Numbered from the stretch's first letter, positions 40,371-48,789 are shown. The stretch: DNA of 48,924 bases from a bacterium (GCA_035308905.1 DATGFS010000037.1:1-48924), one strand, 5' to 3'. Numbers and translations: made by a program. The notes: generated by a model not told the origin, from the sequence alone.

Positions 40371-41714
40371 CTATTTCGTCTGCGCCGCCGCGAGCGCCGT
40401 CGCGACCGCGAGGCGCGTCGAGGCCTCGAGCAGCGCGGGCGATACCCGGTCCACCGTGTCGCGCGGCGTGTCGTAGTACTGATCGTCCGGCCGGAACAGG
40501 AACACGACCGGCACCCCGGCCTTCTCGAAATTGACGTGGTCGCTGCCGCCCTCGGCGCCGCGCACATCGACGCGGATACCCAGGTCCGCGGCAAGGCGCG
40601 CGGCGGTGCGCACAAGCGTGTCGTCGCCCCGGCCGGCGACGATCAGCCGCTCCCCGACGCCCTCCATGTCGAGATTGATCATGCCGATGATCCGGCCGCG
40701 CTCGAGGTGCTTGACGTACTCCGCGGATCCGTAGAGGCCGTCTTCCTCGGCGCCGAAGAACACGAACCGGACCGTGACGCCCAGCGGCACGTCCTTCAGC
40801 ACCTCGGCGGTTTCGAGCGCCGTCGCGACCCCCGAGGTGTTGTCGTTGGCGCCCGGCGCGCCGGCCACGGTGTCGCGGTGCGCGCCCACGATGAGGATCT
40901 TGCCGGCGTCGCCTCCCGCGGCCGTGCCGGCCGGGGGCGCCTTGGTCCCGACGATGTTCCAGGTCGTGCGGCGCTCGTTGACCGTCTGGACGTCGAGGTG
41001 CGCGACGGTGCGGCCGCTCCGCACGCGGTCGAGAAGCTTCTGCCCCTCGGTTCCCGACAGCGACACAACCGGGATCCGGGCCGCCTGCCCCAGCGTGCCG
41101 GCGAAGTCGTTGGGCTGCGAATTGTAGACGATGAGGGCCGCGGCACCGGCGTCGGCGGCGTTCTCCGCCTTCTGCCGGAACATCAACTCTCCGCGCCGCA
41201 CGAGGGCGATCTTGCCGCGCATCGCCGCGCCGGCGGGGGTCTGCCCGCCGAAATCGCCTGGACGCCCGAGCCCCGCGTCCGCCACTTCCGCGGTCAGTCC
41301 GCCGTCGGCGGTGGACGGCGAGTATTCCATCGCGCGCGGGTGCAGCGCCGGGCCGTCGGGGACGGTGAGCGCGATCCGGCGCACGCCGAAGTACGGGAAC
41401 GTGAACGGCTGCCACTCGACGGCATAGCCGTCGCGCGTGAGCTGTGATGCGATGTACTCGCCCGATGAACGATCTTGGACAGAGCCGGCCGGATGCGGTC
41501 CGATCTTCTGGGAGAGCGCGAGCACGTGCTGGTAGGCGCGCTCGCCGGACACGCGGGCGACGGGCGTCTGCTGGGCGGCCGCCTGGGCCCGCGGCACGAA
41601 CCAAAGCTGCGCCGCCTGTTCAAGCGCCGTACCCGGCGCTGCGGCTGTGAGCGCGGCGGCGACCGGCACGATGGCGGCAATTCCGGCCGCGCGCGAGATC
41701 TGCTTCATTCGCAT
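40371..41714 (-). CDS. Secreted M28-family metallopeptidase with PA domain
   Basis: A 447-residue exported aminopeptidase-like protein. A Sec signal (IAAIVPVAAALTAAAPG) precedes a protease-associated (PA) domain around residues 120-245 and the M28 catalytic domain. Zinc-site residues are His279 (VGAHRDTV), Asp291 (PGANDNTSG), Glu323/Glu324 (FGAEEDG) and Asp349 (NLDMEG). The expected final His is replaced by Asp415 in QYYDTPRDT. The ATG at 41714 follows GAGGTG by 6 bases; a GTG at 41723 adds three residues. It could feed peptides to the importers. Confidence 0.9.
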   Translation of the reverse strand: MRMKQISRAAGIAAIVPVAAALTAAAPGTALEQAAQLWFVPRAQAAAQQTPVARVSGERAYQHVLALSQKIGPHPAGSVQDRSSGEYIASQLTRDGYAVEWQPFTFPYFGVRRIALTVPDGPALHPRAMEYSPSTADGGLTAEVADAGLGRPGDFGGQTPAGAAMRGKIALVRRGELMFRQKAENAADAGAAALIVYNSQPNDFAGTLGQAARIPVVSLSGTEGQKLLDRVRSGRTVAHLDVQTVNERRTTWNIVGTKAPPAGTAAGGDAGKILIVGAHRDTVAGAPGANDNTSGVATALETAEVLKDVPLGVTVRFVFFGAEEDGLYGSAEYVKHLERGRIIGMINLDMEGVGERLIVAGRGDDTLVRTAARLAADLGIRVDVRGAEGGSDHVNFEKAGVPVVFLFRPDDQYYDTPRDTVDRVSPALLEASTRLAVATALAAAQTK

Positions 41715-41784
41715 TCCACCCACCTCGTCTGTGCGCTGCGTCGGGGGAGGCCGGCATCAGCCGGCCGTCGAACGACCTCAGTCT

Positions 41785-43059
41785 GTGAACCGCCGCGTTC
41801 TCGCCCAGTTGAGTTACGGCCACTTCGCGACCGACTTATCGCAGGGCGCGCTGCCGGCGCTCCTGCCGCTGTTTAAGAGCCAGTACCATCTATCCTACAC
41901 GGACGTCGGCTTTGTGGTCCTCATGGCTAATATCAGCTCCTCGGTCATTCAACCCGCATTCGGGGTGCTGAGCGACCGGGTCCAGATGCGCTGGCTCATG
42001 CCGGCCGGAGCGCTCATTTCCGGAACCGGCATGATTCTGGCGGTCTCCGCCCACCATTTCGCGGTCATGATCGCCATGATTTTCTTGTGCGGCGTGGGGG
42101 TGGCCGCGTTTCACCCGGAAGGGTACAAGTTCGCCGGCCTTGCGAGCGGCGAACGGCGCGCCACGGGAATGTCCTATTTTTCCGCCGGCGGCAACGTCGG
42201 GTTCGGGTTCGGACCCGCCGCCGCGAGCATCGCGCTGCACCTCGCCGGTCCGCGGGGGCTGTTCTACCTGCCGGTGTTCAGCATCCCGGCGGCCGTGATC
42301 TTGTGGTTCGTCGCGTCGCCCCGGCGGCGAAGCCAGCTCGAAGCCGAATGGCACGAGACCTCGCGGACGGCCTCGTCGGATTCCCAGGCCCACCCGCCGG
42401 CCGGGGCCGCGGCGCCGGCGCGGTTCGGAGGCATGGCCGCGCGCACGATGTTGACCCTGCTCGTCAGCTTCGTGATCCTCCGCTCCTGGGTCTCGGTCGG
42501 CGAGTCCAGCTTCATTCCGTTGTACCTCACCGGCGTCCATCACCTGAACCCGACCTATGCCGGCCTCTTGATCAGCCTTTTTCTCGGCGCGGGATCGGTG
42601 GGCACGCTCCTCGGGGGCGTCGCCGCGGACCGCTGGGGCCGCCGGCGCATGCTGCTCGTCTCCATGCTCGTCCTGCCGCCGCTTTTGTGGCTGATGCCGC
42701 GCGCCGTGGGGCCCGTCGGGCTGATCGCCGCGCTGATTGCGGGGATGGCGGCGGTCAGCACCTTCGCCGTCGTCATGGTCATGGCGCAGTCCGTCATCCC
42801 GGGCCGGATCGGCCTCATTTCGGGACTGATCATCGGCTTCGCCGTCGGCACCGGCGGCATCGGCACGACGCTGCTCGGGGCCGTCGCGGATCGCTGGGGA
42901 GTGCTCCGCGCGCTGGATATCACAGCGCTGCTGCCGCTCGCCGCTTTCGCGATCGCCCTGTTTCTGCCGCCCGACCCGCCGGGTGTACGGAACCCGGACG
43001 TCGAATCGACGCGTACTTCGATGGGCGGCATACACGCCAATGTCGCCGGAGGACAGTGA
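41785..43059 (+). CDS. MFS transporter, fosmidomycin-resistance (Fsr)-like
   Basis: A 424-residue, 12-helix major-facilitator exporter. It starts NRRVLAQLSYGHFATDLSQG, then ALPALLPLFKSQYHLSY, closely resembling Fsr-type pumps; further marks are GVLSDRVQMRW between helices 2 and 3, the unusual CGVGVAAFHPEGYKFAG, and GGVAADRWGRRRM in the second half. Fsr exports fosmidomycin in E. coli; natural substrates are uncertain. The GTG at 41785 is the only plausible start. A GGCCGG/CCGGCC hairpin (41749-41766) lies just upstream and overlaps a GGGGGAGG. Its TGA overlaps the ATG of the next gene by one base. Confidence 0.89.
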   Translation: MNRRVLAQLSYGHFATDLSQGALPALLPLFKSQYHLSYTDVGFVVLMANISSSVIQPAFGVLSDRVQMRWLMPAGALISGTGMILAVSAHHFAVMIAMIFLCGVGVAAFHPEGYKFAGLASGERRATGMSYFSAGGNVGFGFGPAAASIALHLAGPRGLFYLPVFSIPAAVILWFVASPRRRSQLEAEWHETSRTASSDSQAHPPAGAAAPARFGGMAARTMLTLLVSFVILRSWVSVGESSFIPLYLTGVHHLNPTYAGLLISLFLGAGSVGTLLGGVAADRWGRRRMLLVSMLVLPPLLWLMPRAVGPVGLIAALIAGMAAVSTFAVVMVMAQSVIPGRIGLISGLIIGFAVGTGGIGTTLLGAVADRWGVLRALDITALLPLAAFAIALFLPPDPPGVRNPDVESTRTSMGGIHANVAGGQ

Positions 43060-43940
43060 TGCGCAGTGAGATCGGGAAGAATGCACGGGTGGATCGCCGG
43101 CGGTTCCTGGGATACCTGATCGCCGGCGCACTCACCGCGGTGCGGCCGCCGCACGCCTGGGCCGCCGCCGCCAAGACGCCGCCCCCGCCGGGTTCGCCTC
43201 CGGACAAAGTCGGCACATCGGGGGTCACGGTCAAGCCGGACGATCCGGCGATCTCCGCCGGCTCGGTCGAGTTCCCCGGACTCGTCTCGACGCTCCAGGG
43301 ATACCTTGCCACCCCGGCCGGGGGAGAGACGTACCCCGCCATCCTGCTACTGCACGACGCCAGCGGCTTGTCGGAGCATATGCGCGACGTGGCGCGCCGC
43401 TTCGCGAAGATCGGCTACGTCACCCTCGCGCCGGACCTCCTGTCGCGGTCCGGCGGCACGGCGAAGGCCGGCACGCCGGCGCAGGTCGGCGACGCGATGG
43501 CGAGGATCCTGATCCCGCAGTTCATCCAGGACGCCAACAGCGCCGTACGCTATCTCGAGACGCACCCGCTCGTCGCCAAGACGCGGGTGGGCATGATGGC
43601 GTTCGGTCTCGGCGGGGCTTTCTCGTGGTTCCTGCTGGCGGACAATTCAGACCTTCGGGCGGCCACGATTTGCTACGGCGGCGTGCCGAACCTCCAACTG
43701 GTGCCCCGCATCAGCACGTCGGTCCTCGCCATTTACGGCGACGGGGACGGCCACGACGCGGACGACCTCAAAGACCTCGACGCGGCGATGAAAAAATCCG
43801 GCGAGCCGTGGACGTACAAGATTGAGCCGAAGGCCGGGCGCGGCTTCTTCGACGACACGCGGCGGGCCTATACGCCGGAGGCCGCGAAGGACGCCTGGAA
43901 GATGTCGCTCGACTGGTACGGGAGCCACCTGACCGCCTGA
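43059..43940 (+). CDS. Tat-exported dienelactone-hydrolase-like pseudoenzyme
   Basis: A 293-residue alpha/beta-hydrolase. RVDRRRFLGYLIAGALTAV is a twin-arginine signal. The fold is clear: GYLATPAGGETYPAILLLHD, GYVTLAPDLLSRSGG, and the C-terminal DDTRRAYTPEAAKDAWKMSL. The nucleophile elbow, normally GFCLGG, is AFGLGG with Gly183 in place of Cys, and the catalytic His of the usual GHGFF segment is Arg261 (KAGRGFFDD). Hydrolysis by the normal triad is therefore not expected. GGAGG precedes the ATG, and TGATG coupling ties it to the Fsr-like pump. A binding or scaffold role outside the membrane is possible. Confidence 0.88.
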   Translation: MRSEIGKNARVDRRRFLGYLIAGALTAVRPPHAWAAAAKTPPPPGSPPDKVGTSGVTVKPDDPAISAGSVEFPGLVSTLQGYLATPAGGETYPAILLLHDASGLSEHMRDVARRFAKIGYVTLAPDLLSRSGGTAKAGTPAQVGDAMARILIPQFIQDANSAVRYLETHPLVAKTRVGMMAFGLGGAFSWFLLADNSDLRAATICYGGVPNLQLVPRISTSVLAIYGDGDGHDADDLKDLDAAMKKSGEPWTYKIEPKAGRGFFDDTRRAYTPEAAKDAWKMSLDWYGSHLTA

Positions 43941-43950
43941 CGCCGACCCC

Positions 43951-43977
43951 GGCGCAGGACTACCGGCGCCCTGCGCC
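43951..43977 (+). terminator. Hairpin after the dienelactone-hydrolase-like gene
   Basis: GGCGCAGG pairs with CCTGCGCC around an 11-base loop, starting 10 bases past the stop. No U-tract is present. Its loop region carries the GCAGGACTACC sequence also found in the 28-bp tandem repeat. Confidence 0.5.
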
Positions 43978-43980
43978 TGA

Positions 43981-43989
43981 TGATATGAT
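43981..43989 (+). promoter_or_regulatory. Extended -10 promoter of the ctaA-ctaB fusion gene
   Basis: TG-A-TATGAT is a good extended -10. It lies 12 bases before the GTG start, giving a leader of about 5 bases. No clear -35 is seen, as expected for an extended -10 site. Confidence 0.45.
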
Positions 43990-44001
43990 TCGTCGAGCGA
44001 C

Positions 44002-45897
44002 GTGATCGAGCCGACTCCCCCGCCCATCTGGTTGTTCCGCGCCTTCGCCGTGACGACGGCCGTCGCGGCGTATTTGCTCGTGCTGCTCGGCGGTCTCGTG
44101 CGGATCACCGGCGCGGGTCTCGCCTGTCCCGACTGGCCGCTCTGCCACGGCCGCCTCGTTCCGCCGCTCGAGGGGCTGGTGCTGATCGAGTACGGCCACC
44201 GGCTGCTCGCCGCGTCCGTGAGCGTGCTCGTGCTGCTGACCGCGGTGCTGGCGTGGCGCGTGCGGCGGGCGGTACCGGGAAGCGGGCGTCTCGCGCTGAC
44301 CGTCCTGGTGCTGGTCGCCGTACAGATCGTGCTCGGCGGCCTGACCGTCAAGTGGCGGCTCACGCCGGGCCTCGTGGCCACCCATCTCGGCGTGGCGATG
44401 CTGTTCCTTGCGGGGCTGCTCGCCCAGGCATCCAACGCGCTGCGCCCCACCGGCGCCTCCGCACCGGCCGGATTCCGCCGGCTGGCGCTCGGCGCCGCGG
44501 CGGCGACCTTTGTGATGATCTTGATCGGCGGCTACGTCGGCTCGAGCGGCGCCGCGCTGGCATGCCCGAGCCTGCCGTTCTGCCGGGGGGGCGTCGTGCT
44601 ACCGCCCGACGCCCCCTCGCAGATCCACATGCTGCACCGATTCTGGGCGCTCGTCGTGACCGCGCTCGTGGTCTGGACCGCCGTCGCGGCGACGCGGCTG
44701 CGCGTCCGCCGCCTGGTGGTCGCGGCGCATCTCGCGCTGCTGTGCGTCGTGCTGCAGATCGCCGCCGGGGTGCTGAACGTCGCGACGCGGCTCGCGCCGG
44801 CCGTGCAGAGCGTACACCTCGGGCTCGCGGCCGCGCTGTTCGCGGCGCTCGTCGTCGCCACGGCGCTCGCCGGGCCGGCACCGGAGCCCGCGGCCGCCGC
44901 GTCCCGCCGCTCCCACTCGCCGGCCGGCGCGCGGCGGCCAATGCCGACGATCGCCGGCGGGTCCATCGACGAACCGATCGCCGCCGATGCGCTCGGCTGG
45001 GCTGAAGAAGAGAACCGGACCCCCCTTGCGCGGGCGGCCGCCACGGCGCGCGACTACCTCGCATTGATGAAGCCGCGGATCATCCTGCTGCTGCTGATCA
45101 CGACGATCACGACCATGATCGTCGCCTCGCCGCACCATCTGCCGCTCGCGGCGCTCATCCTGACGGTGCTCGGCGGGACCCTCGCGGCGGGGTCCGCGAA
45201 CGCATTCAACATGTACGTCGACCGGGATATCGACGCCATCATGCGCCGGACGTGCCTGCGCCCGGTGCCGGCCGGCCGCGTCCGCCCGTCGCAGGCGGTG
45301 ACCTTCGGGGTGGTCACCGGCTGCCTCTCGATGGCGGTAATGGCGTTCGGCGTGAACCTGCTCGCGGCCGCGCTGTCCACGGCCGGCATCTTGTTCTACG
45401 TGGGCGTGTACACCCTGTGGCTCAAGCGCGCGACTCCGCAGAACATCGTGATTGGCGGCGCCGCGGGCGCCGTCCCGCCGCTGGTCGGCTGGGCCGCGGC
45501 GACGGGCCGCATCGAGGCGCCGGCCGTGGCGCTCTTCGCCATCGTATTTCTGTGGACGCCGCCGCACTTCTGGGCACTGGCGCTCGGCAAGGCCGACGAC
45601 TACCGCGCGGCCGGGGTGCCGATGCTGCCGGTGGTGCGGGGAGACGCGGAGACGCGCCGGCAGATCTTCGTCTACTCGCTCGTCCTGGCCGCCGCCACCC
45701 TCGCGCTCTACGTGCCGCTCCACGCGCTCGGACCGGCCTACGCCATTGCCGCCGTCGCGCTCGACGCGGTCTTCGTGGGCCTGGCGTGGGCCGTCCTGGC
45801 CCTCCGCCGGCCCGGCCTCGAGATGGCGCTCTTCGGGTACTCGATCTTGTACCTCGGTCTGCTCTTCACCGCGATGGTGATCGACCGGCTCGTCTAA
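44002..45897 (+). CDS. ctaA-ctaB: Fused heme A synthase (CtaA) and heme O synthase (CtaB)
   Basis: A 631-residue membrane protein joining two consecutive heme A enzymes. Residues 1-290 are CtaA: Glu63 and His66 (LIEYGHR), His128, His212 and His272 as heme ligands, plus cysteine pairs Cys42/Cys48 and Cys188/Cys194. Residues about 350-631 are CtaB, a UbiA-type prenyltransferase: NMYVDRDIDAIMRRTCLRPV is the Asp-rich farnesyl-diphosphate site, followed by WLKRATPQNIVIGGAAGA and LWTPPHFWALAL. The linker (291-349) is polar. Product heme O can pass directly to the CtaA half. Implies an aa3-type oxidase elsewhere. Confidence 0.95.
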   Translation: MIEPTPPPIWLFRAFAVTTAVAAYLLVLLGGLVRITGAGLACPDWPLCHGRLVPPLEGLVLIEYGHRLLAASVSVLVLLTAVLAWRVRRAVPGSGRLALTVLVLVAVQIVLGGLTVKWRLTPGLVATHLGVAMLFLAGLLAQASNALRPTGASAPAGFRRLALGAAAATFVMILIGGYVGSSGAALACPSLPFCRGGVVLPPDAPSQIHMLHRFWALVVTALVVWTAVAATRLRVRRLVVAAHLALLCVVLQIAAGVLNVATRLAPAVQSVHLGLAAALFAALVVATALAGPAPEPAAAASRRSHSPAGARRPMPTIAGGSIDEPIAADALGWAEEENRTPLARAAATARDYLALMKPRIILLLLITTITTMIVASPHHLPLAALILTVLGGTLAAGSANAFNMYVDRDIDAIMRRTCLRPVPAGRVRPSQAVTFGVVTGCLSMAVMAFGVNLLAAALSTAGILFYVGVYTLWLKRATPQNIVIGGAAGAVPPLVGWAAATGRIEAPAVALFAIVFLWTPPHFWALALGKADDYRAAGVPMLPVVRGDAETRRQIFVYSLVLAAATLALYVPLHALGPAYAIAAVALDAVFVGLAWAVLALRRPGLEMALFGYSILYLGLLFTAMVIDRLV

Positions 45898-45991
45898 GCG
45901 CCGCAGGACGCCGCCGCCCCTGGGCTTTATCAAAAATTTACACCCGCCCGATAGGGTGGGGTTGATCGCTGACGCACCGCGGAGGATACCC

Positions 45992-46522
45992 ATGCGGACA
46001 TTGCTAGTGGTCTCGTCGTGCGTGGCTGTTCTGACGGCGGGGATGCTGGGCCTTCATGCGCTCCCCGGCCTCGCGGCGGCGAACGCCCCCGACCTCGCCG
46101 GCGGCGGTCCCTGGTTCAATACGGACGGGCGGCCGGTGACGATCGCGTCGCTGCGCGGCAAAGTCGTCGGCGTGGAAATGTGGACGGCCGGCTGCGAAAA
46201 CTGTCTGAACGTCCTGCCCTACATGAAGCAGTGGTACGCGAAGTATCACGGGCAGGGGTTCGTGCTCGTCGGCGTGCACACGCCCGAGTTCGCTCACGAA
46301 GGCAAGGTCGAGTACGTGCGCGCGGCAATCGCGCGCCTCGGCATCACGTACCCGGTCGTCATGGACAACGACTACCGCATCTGGAACGCCTACCACAACG
46401 CCTACTGGCCGGCCTTGTACCTCGTCGACAAGCACGGGCAGATCCGGTACACGCACGTCGGCGAAGGCGAGTATGACGTGACGGAGCGGCAGATCGCCGC
46501 CCTGCTGAGCGAGAAAATCTAA
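45992..46522 (+). CDS. Exported thioredoxin-like (TlpA/DipZ-type) protein
   Basis: A 176-residue protein with a Sec-type leader or membrane anchor (LLVVSSCVAVLTAGMLGLHA). The thioredoxin fold carries the redox pair in WTAGCENCLNVLPYM and the cis-proline in YWPALYLVD, with LVGVHTPEF between. The insertion pattern resembles the DipZ C-terminal/TlpA-like group. GGAGG precedes the ATG at 45992. Placed 94 bases after ctaA-ctaB, it may reduce cysteines in exported haem or copper-centre proteins, but this is inference. Confidence 0.9.
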   Translation: MRTLLVVSSCVAVLTAGMLGLHALPGLAAANAPDLAGGGPWFNTDGRPVTIASLRGKVVGVEMWTAGCENCLNVLPYMKQWYAKYHGQGFVLVGVHTPEFAHEGKVEYVRAAIARLGITYPVVMDNDYRIWNAYHNAYWPALYLVDKHGQIRYTHVGEGEYDVTERQIAALLSEKI

Positions 46523-46624
46523 GTTGGCCACGCCGGGTCGACGCCGGCAACGTGAAACGTCCACGGGCGCCTTGGGGAAAATCAATTGACGGCACGGCCA
46601 TGCCGGTAACGGAGGGCCCCAACC

Positions 46625-46999
46625 GTGGAGTATGTTCTTGGTCTCTTTCCCGACGAAGCGACGGCAGAGCGGGCGGCCGGCGTCCTACGGAGCCTCGGTC
46701 TGCGTGACGACGACTACCGTGTGAAAACCTACGCCGCGGCGCCCCGCGGCATCAGAGGGTGGGGCGAGTGGCTGTTCGATGCGGCCGGGCCGCGACCGGA
46801 AATGGAAGCGGAGGGCCCTCCGCCGGACGACGTATATTGGTACGAAGATCGGATTCGGGCCGGCGAAGCGCTGGTGGCTGTTCGGGTTGAAGACCGCGAA
46901 GGCTCTGAGATTTGGCGCGCCATGCGGCGCGCTGGCGGCCACGACGTCCGCCGGTATTGGACGCGGTTTACCGGCAGATACAACGCGAAGACGGCCTGA
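46625..46999 (+). CDS. Small conserved-looking protein, unknown function
   Basis: A 124-residue soluble protein starting at GTG 46625, with GGAGG nine bases upstream. The N-terminal EYVLGLFPDEATAERAAGVL and the later strand AGEALVAVRVEDREGSEIWR resemble the ferredoxin-like, two-repeat general-stress (YflT/low-temperature-induced) proteins, but similarity is weak and the middle is Pro- and Trp-rich. It stands alone between the thioredoxin-like gene and a nucleotidyltransferase gene. Function not assigned. Confidence 0.7.
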   Translation: MEYVLGLFPDEATAERAAGVLRSLGLRDDDYRVKTYAAAPRGIRGWGEWLFDAAGPRPEMEAEGPPPDDVYWYEDRIRAGEALVAVRVEDREGSEIWRAMRRAGGHDVRRYWTRFTGRYNAKTA

Positions 47000-47040
47000 T
47001 CGCGCCCCCACGTAGCCAAGCCGGCCGCGCCTGCGACGAT

Positions 47041-47058
47041 CCGCCGCCCCGGCGGCGG
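47041..47058 (+). terminator. Short GC hairpin
   Basis: CCGCCG and CGGCGG pair around CCCCGG, 42 bases past the stop of the preceding small gene. No U-tract, so weak evidence for termination. Confidence 0.25.
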
Positions 47059-47097
47059 TGAGGGGTTCCCCGCAGGGCGGCGAATCTTTCCGTCACG

Positions 47098-47988
47098 ATG
47101 GTTCCATCCTCGCGTCCGCGCGCACCCGGGGTCGTGCGCGCGCGGACCACGCCCTCAGGACGCGCCGCCGCCCGCCCCTTCCCGGCAGGCCGCGCGGACT
47201 CTGTGGCGCCGGACGTTGTGCGCGCCGCCCGCGAGGTCGCGGAGCGCCTCGCGCAGGAGCGGGCCGAGGCCGTGGCGCTCGTCGGGAGCCGCGTGCGCGG
47301 CGACGCCCACGACCATTCGGACCTCGACCTGATCGCGCTCGGCCGCGGACCCGTCCGCCGGCTCGAGATCCACGAACCCTTTGTCGTCTCGGTGCAGTGG
47401 CGGACCGCGGCGCAGGTCCGCGACGGCTTCTCGGACCTGGCCGACCTCAGCACGATCCCGGGCTGGCGGCGCGCCGTGATCGTCCACGATCCGAAGAAAC
47501 AGGCCGCCGGCTTGAAGCGTGAGGCGCTCGCGTGGGCGTGGGACGCGCTAGGCGCCCGGCCCGACGCGTGGGTAGCCGAGCAGATTACCGACTACGCCGA
47601 AGAAGTCTTCAAGCTGGTGGGCAGCCTGCGGGCCAGCCGTTACAGCGCGGCCGCGGTCCAGCGCGCGGTGCTCGCCCTCCGCCTGCCTCGCGTGCTGGCC
47701 GTGCACCGCCGCACATTGTACGACGGTGATTCGCAGTTGTACGAGGCGATCGTCGCCGGCATGGGCGAGCCGTGGCGCCGCGCCCACCGCCGCGCGCTGG
47801 GCGTTCAGGCGGAGACGCTGGAGCAGACCTGCGGCGCGGCGCTCGAGTTGTACGCGCTCGCCGCGGAGGAGACGAAGCAGCTGCTTGACGAGCGGGAGTT
47901 CGCCGTCGTGCGGGGCGCCTGCGCGGCGGCCGGGTTCCCGATCGGCAGGCGCCCGGCCGCGCGCGAGGCGGTCAAACCGCGGCGCTAA
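47098..47988 (+). CDS. Nucleotidyltransferase-domain protein
   Basis: A 296-residue protein with a pol-beta-type nucleotidyltransferase domain: VALVGSRVRGDAHDHSDLDL (about residues 60-79) gives the G-S-x-x-x-G and D-x-D metal-binding pattern. The C-terminal 170 residues are helical (QITDYAEEVFKLVGSLRASR and following), similar to KNTase- or HEPN-like partner domains. The first 35 residues are low-complexity and a GTG at 47203 may be the true start; neither has a strong Shine-Dalgarno. Target could be a small molecule, tRNA or protein; not determined. No toxin/antitoxin partner gene is visible beside it. Confidence 0.78.
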   Translation: MVPSSRPRAPGVVRARTTPSGRAAARPFPAGRADSVAPDVVRAAREVAERLAQERAEAVALVGSRVRGDAHDHSDLDLIALGRGPVRRLEIHEPFVVSVQWRTAAQVRDGFSDLADLSTIPGWRRAVIVHDPKKQAAGLKREALAWAWDALGARPDAWVAEQITDYAEEVFKLVGSLRASRYSAAAVQRAVLALRLPRVLAVHRRTLYDGDSQLYEAIVAGMGEPWRRAHRRALGVQAETLEQTCGAALELYALAAEETKQLLDEREFAVVRGACAAAGFPIGRRPAAREAVKPRR

Positions 47989-48006
47989 CGCGCCGCTGCG
48001 TCGAGC

Positions 48007-48504
48007 CTACCAGCCCCCGTTGCCGTACCCGCTGTTGCTGGGCTTCGGCTGTCCGGACCCTCCGGCAGCCCCCGGCTTGAGGTCGACCTTCGCTACCCAC
48101 CACTTCCCGGCGACGCCCTGGCCGTTGGCCTGGTGCGGCGCGCTGTCGCCCGAGTACACGTAGAGCAGGTGTCCGTTGTAGCTCACCTGCGAGCCGTTCG
48201 CCGTCGTGACGAGCGCAAGCTTGCCGGGAAGCGGCTCCCCGGTCGCCGGCGCCGACGTGCTGAGGAGCGGCGGCCAGATCTTCGCGCAGCCGTCCGTGCA
48301 CGAACTTGTCGTCGGCGTGTCGCTCGCCACGTAATACAGCGTCATGCCCTTGGCGTCGGTCAGGACCTTCGTCGACACTCCCTTGACCATGATCGCCGCG
48401 GTGTCCACCGTGTTCGCGGCGCCGAACGCGGCCGGGCCGATTGCCGCCGCGAGCAGCACGAGGCCCGCCACGGCCGCCAGCACTGCGGTCGTCCGTCGCT
48501 CCAT
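48007..48504 (-). CDS. Secreted-repeat (PF03640/COG4315-like) protein
   Basis: A 165-residue exported protein. The Sec leader AVLAAVAGLVLLAAAIG ends near AFG-AAN. Two copies of the conserved pattern are visible: TDAKGMTLYYVASDTPTTSS CTDGCAKIWPPL and YNGHLLYVYSGDSAPHQANG followed by WWVAKVD. The family is often found as small extracellular lipoproteins of unknown role; here no lipobox cysteine is seen. The tail is Gly-, Asn- and Ser-rich. GGGAGG and GGGAG lie before the ATG. Convergent with the nucleotidyltransferase gene, 18 bases apart. Confidence 0.88.
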   Translation of the reverse strand: MERRTTAVLAAVAGLVLLAAAIGPAAFGAANTVDTAAIMVKGVSTKVLTDAKGMTLYYVASDTPTTSSCTDGCAKIWPPLLSTSAPATGEPLPGKLALVTTANGSQVSYNGHLLYVYSGDSAPHQANGQGVAGKWWVAKVDLKPGAAGGSGQPKPSNSGYGNGGW

Positions 48505-48663
48505 CGGCTCCCACCTCCCAGAGATTCGCCCCTACCGCACCCAGGATGCGCCTGCCGCATCACGGATCTGTCAGCGGCTCGTAACGTCGATGCAACGAGG
48601 CGGCGGAAGGTCGGCGCGAGAACGGACAGACGGGCGAACGGAAAGATGAAAGCCACAAAGAAT

Positions 48664-48738
48664 TGGCTCCTCGGGTAGGATTCGAACCTACAACCCTCCG
48701 GTTAACAGCCGGATGCTCTACCATTGAGCTACCGAGGA
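48664..48738 (-). tRNA. tRNA-Asn (anticodon GTT)
   Basis: A 75-nt cloverleaf on the minus strand. Acceptor TCCTCGG (48738-48732) pairs with CCGAGGA (48674-48668). The D-arm is GCTCAATGGTAGAGC, the anticodon loop CTGTTAA gives GTT, and the T-loop is TTCGAAT. Discriminator G and encoded CCA (48666-48664) finish the molecule. A pyrimidine-rich run follows, which may aid termination. Confidence 0.97.
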
Positions 48739-48752
48739 GCGCCGACCCTGTG

Positions 48753-48781
48753 ATTGTAGGAACGGCCGGAGCGCGTGTCAA
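48753..48781 (-). promoter_or_regulatory. Consensus promoter for tRNA-Asn, -35 at an IS edge
   Basis: TTGACA (48781-48776) and TACAAT (48758-48753) with a 17-base spacer, about 7 bases upstream of a predicted start near 48746. The -35 coincides with the likely outer end of the flanking IS element (TGTCAATAACATGT reading inward). Confidence 0.75.
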
Positions 48782-48789
48782 TAACATGT

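Noticed and set aside
47098-47988. MNT/HEPN toxin-antitoxin pair
   Set aside because: Only the nucleotidyltransferase half is seen, fused to a helical C-terminus; no adjacent small HEPN gene exists in the 18-base gap or upstream.
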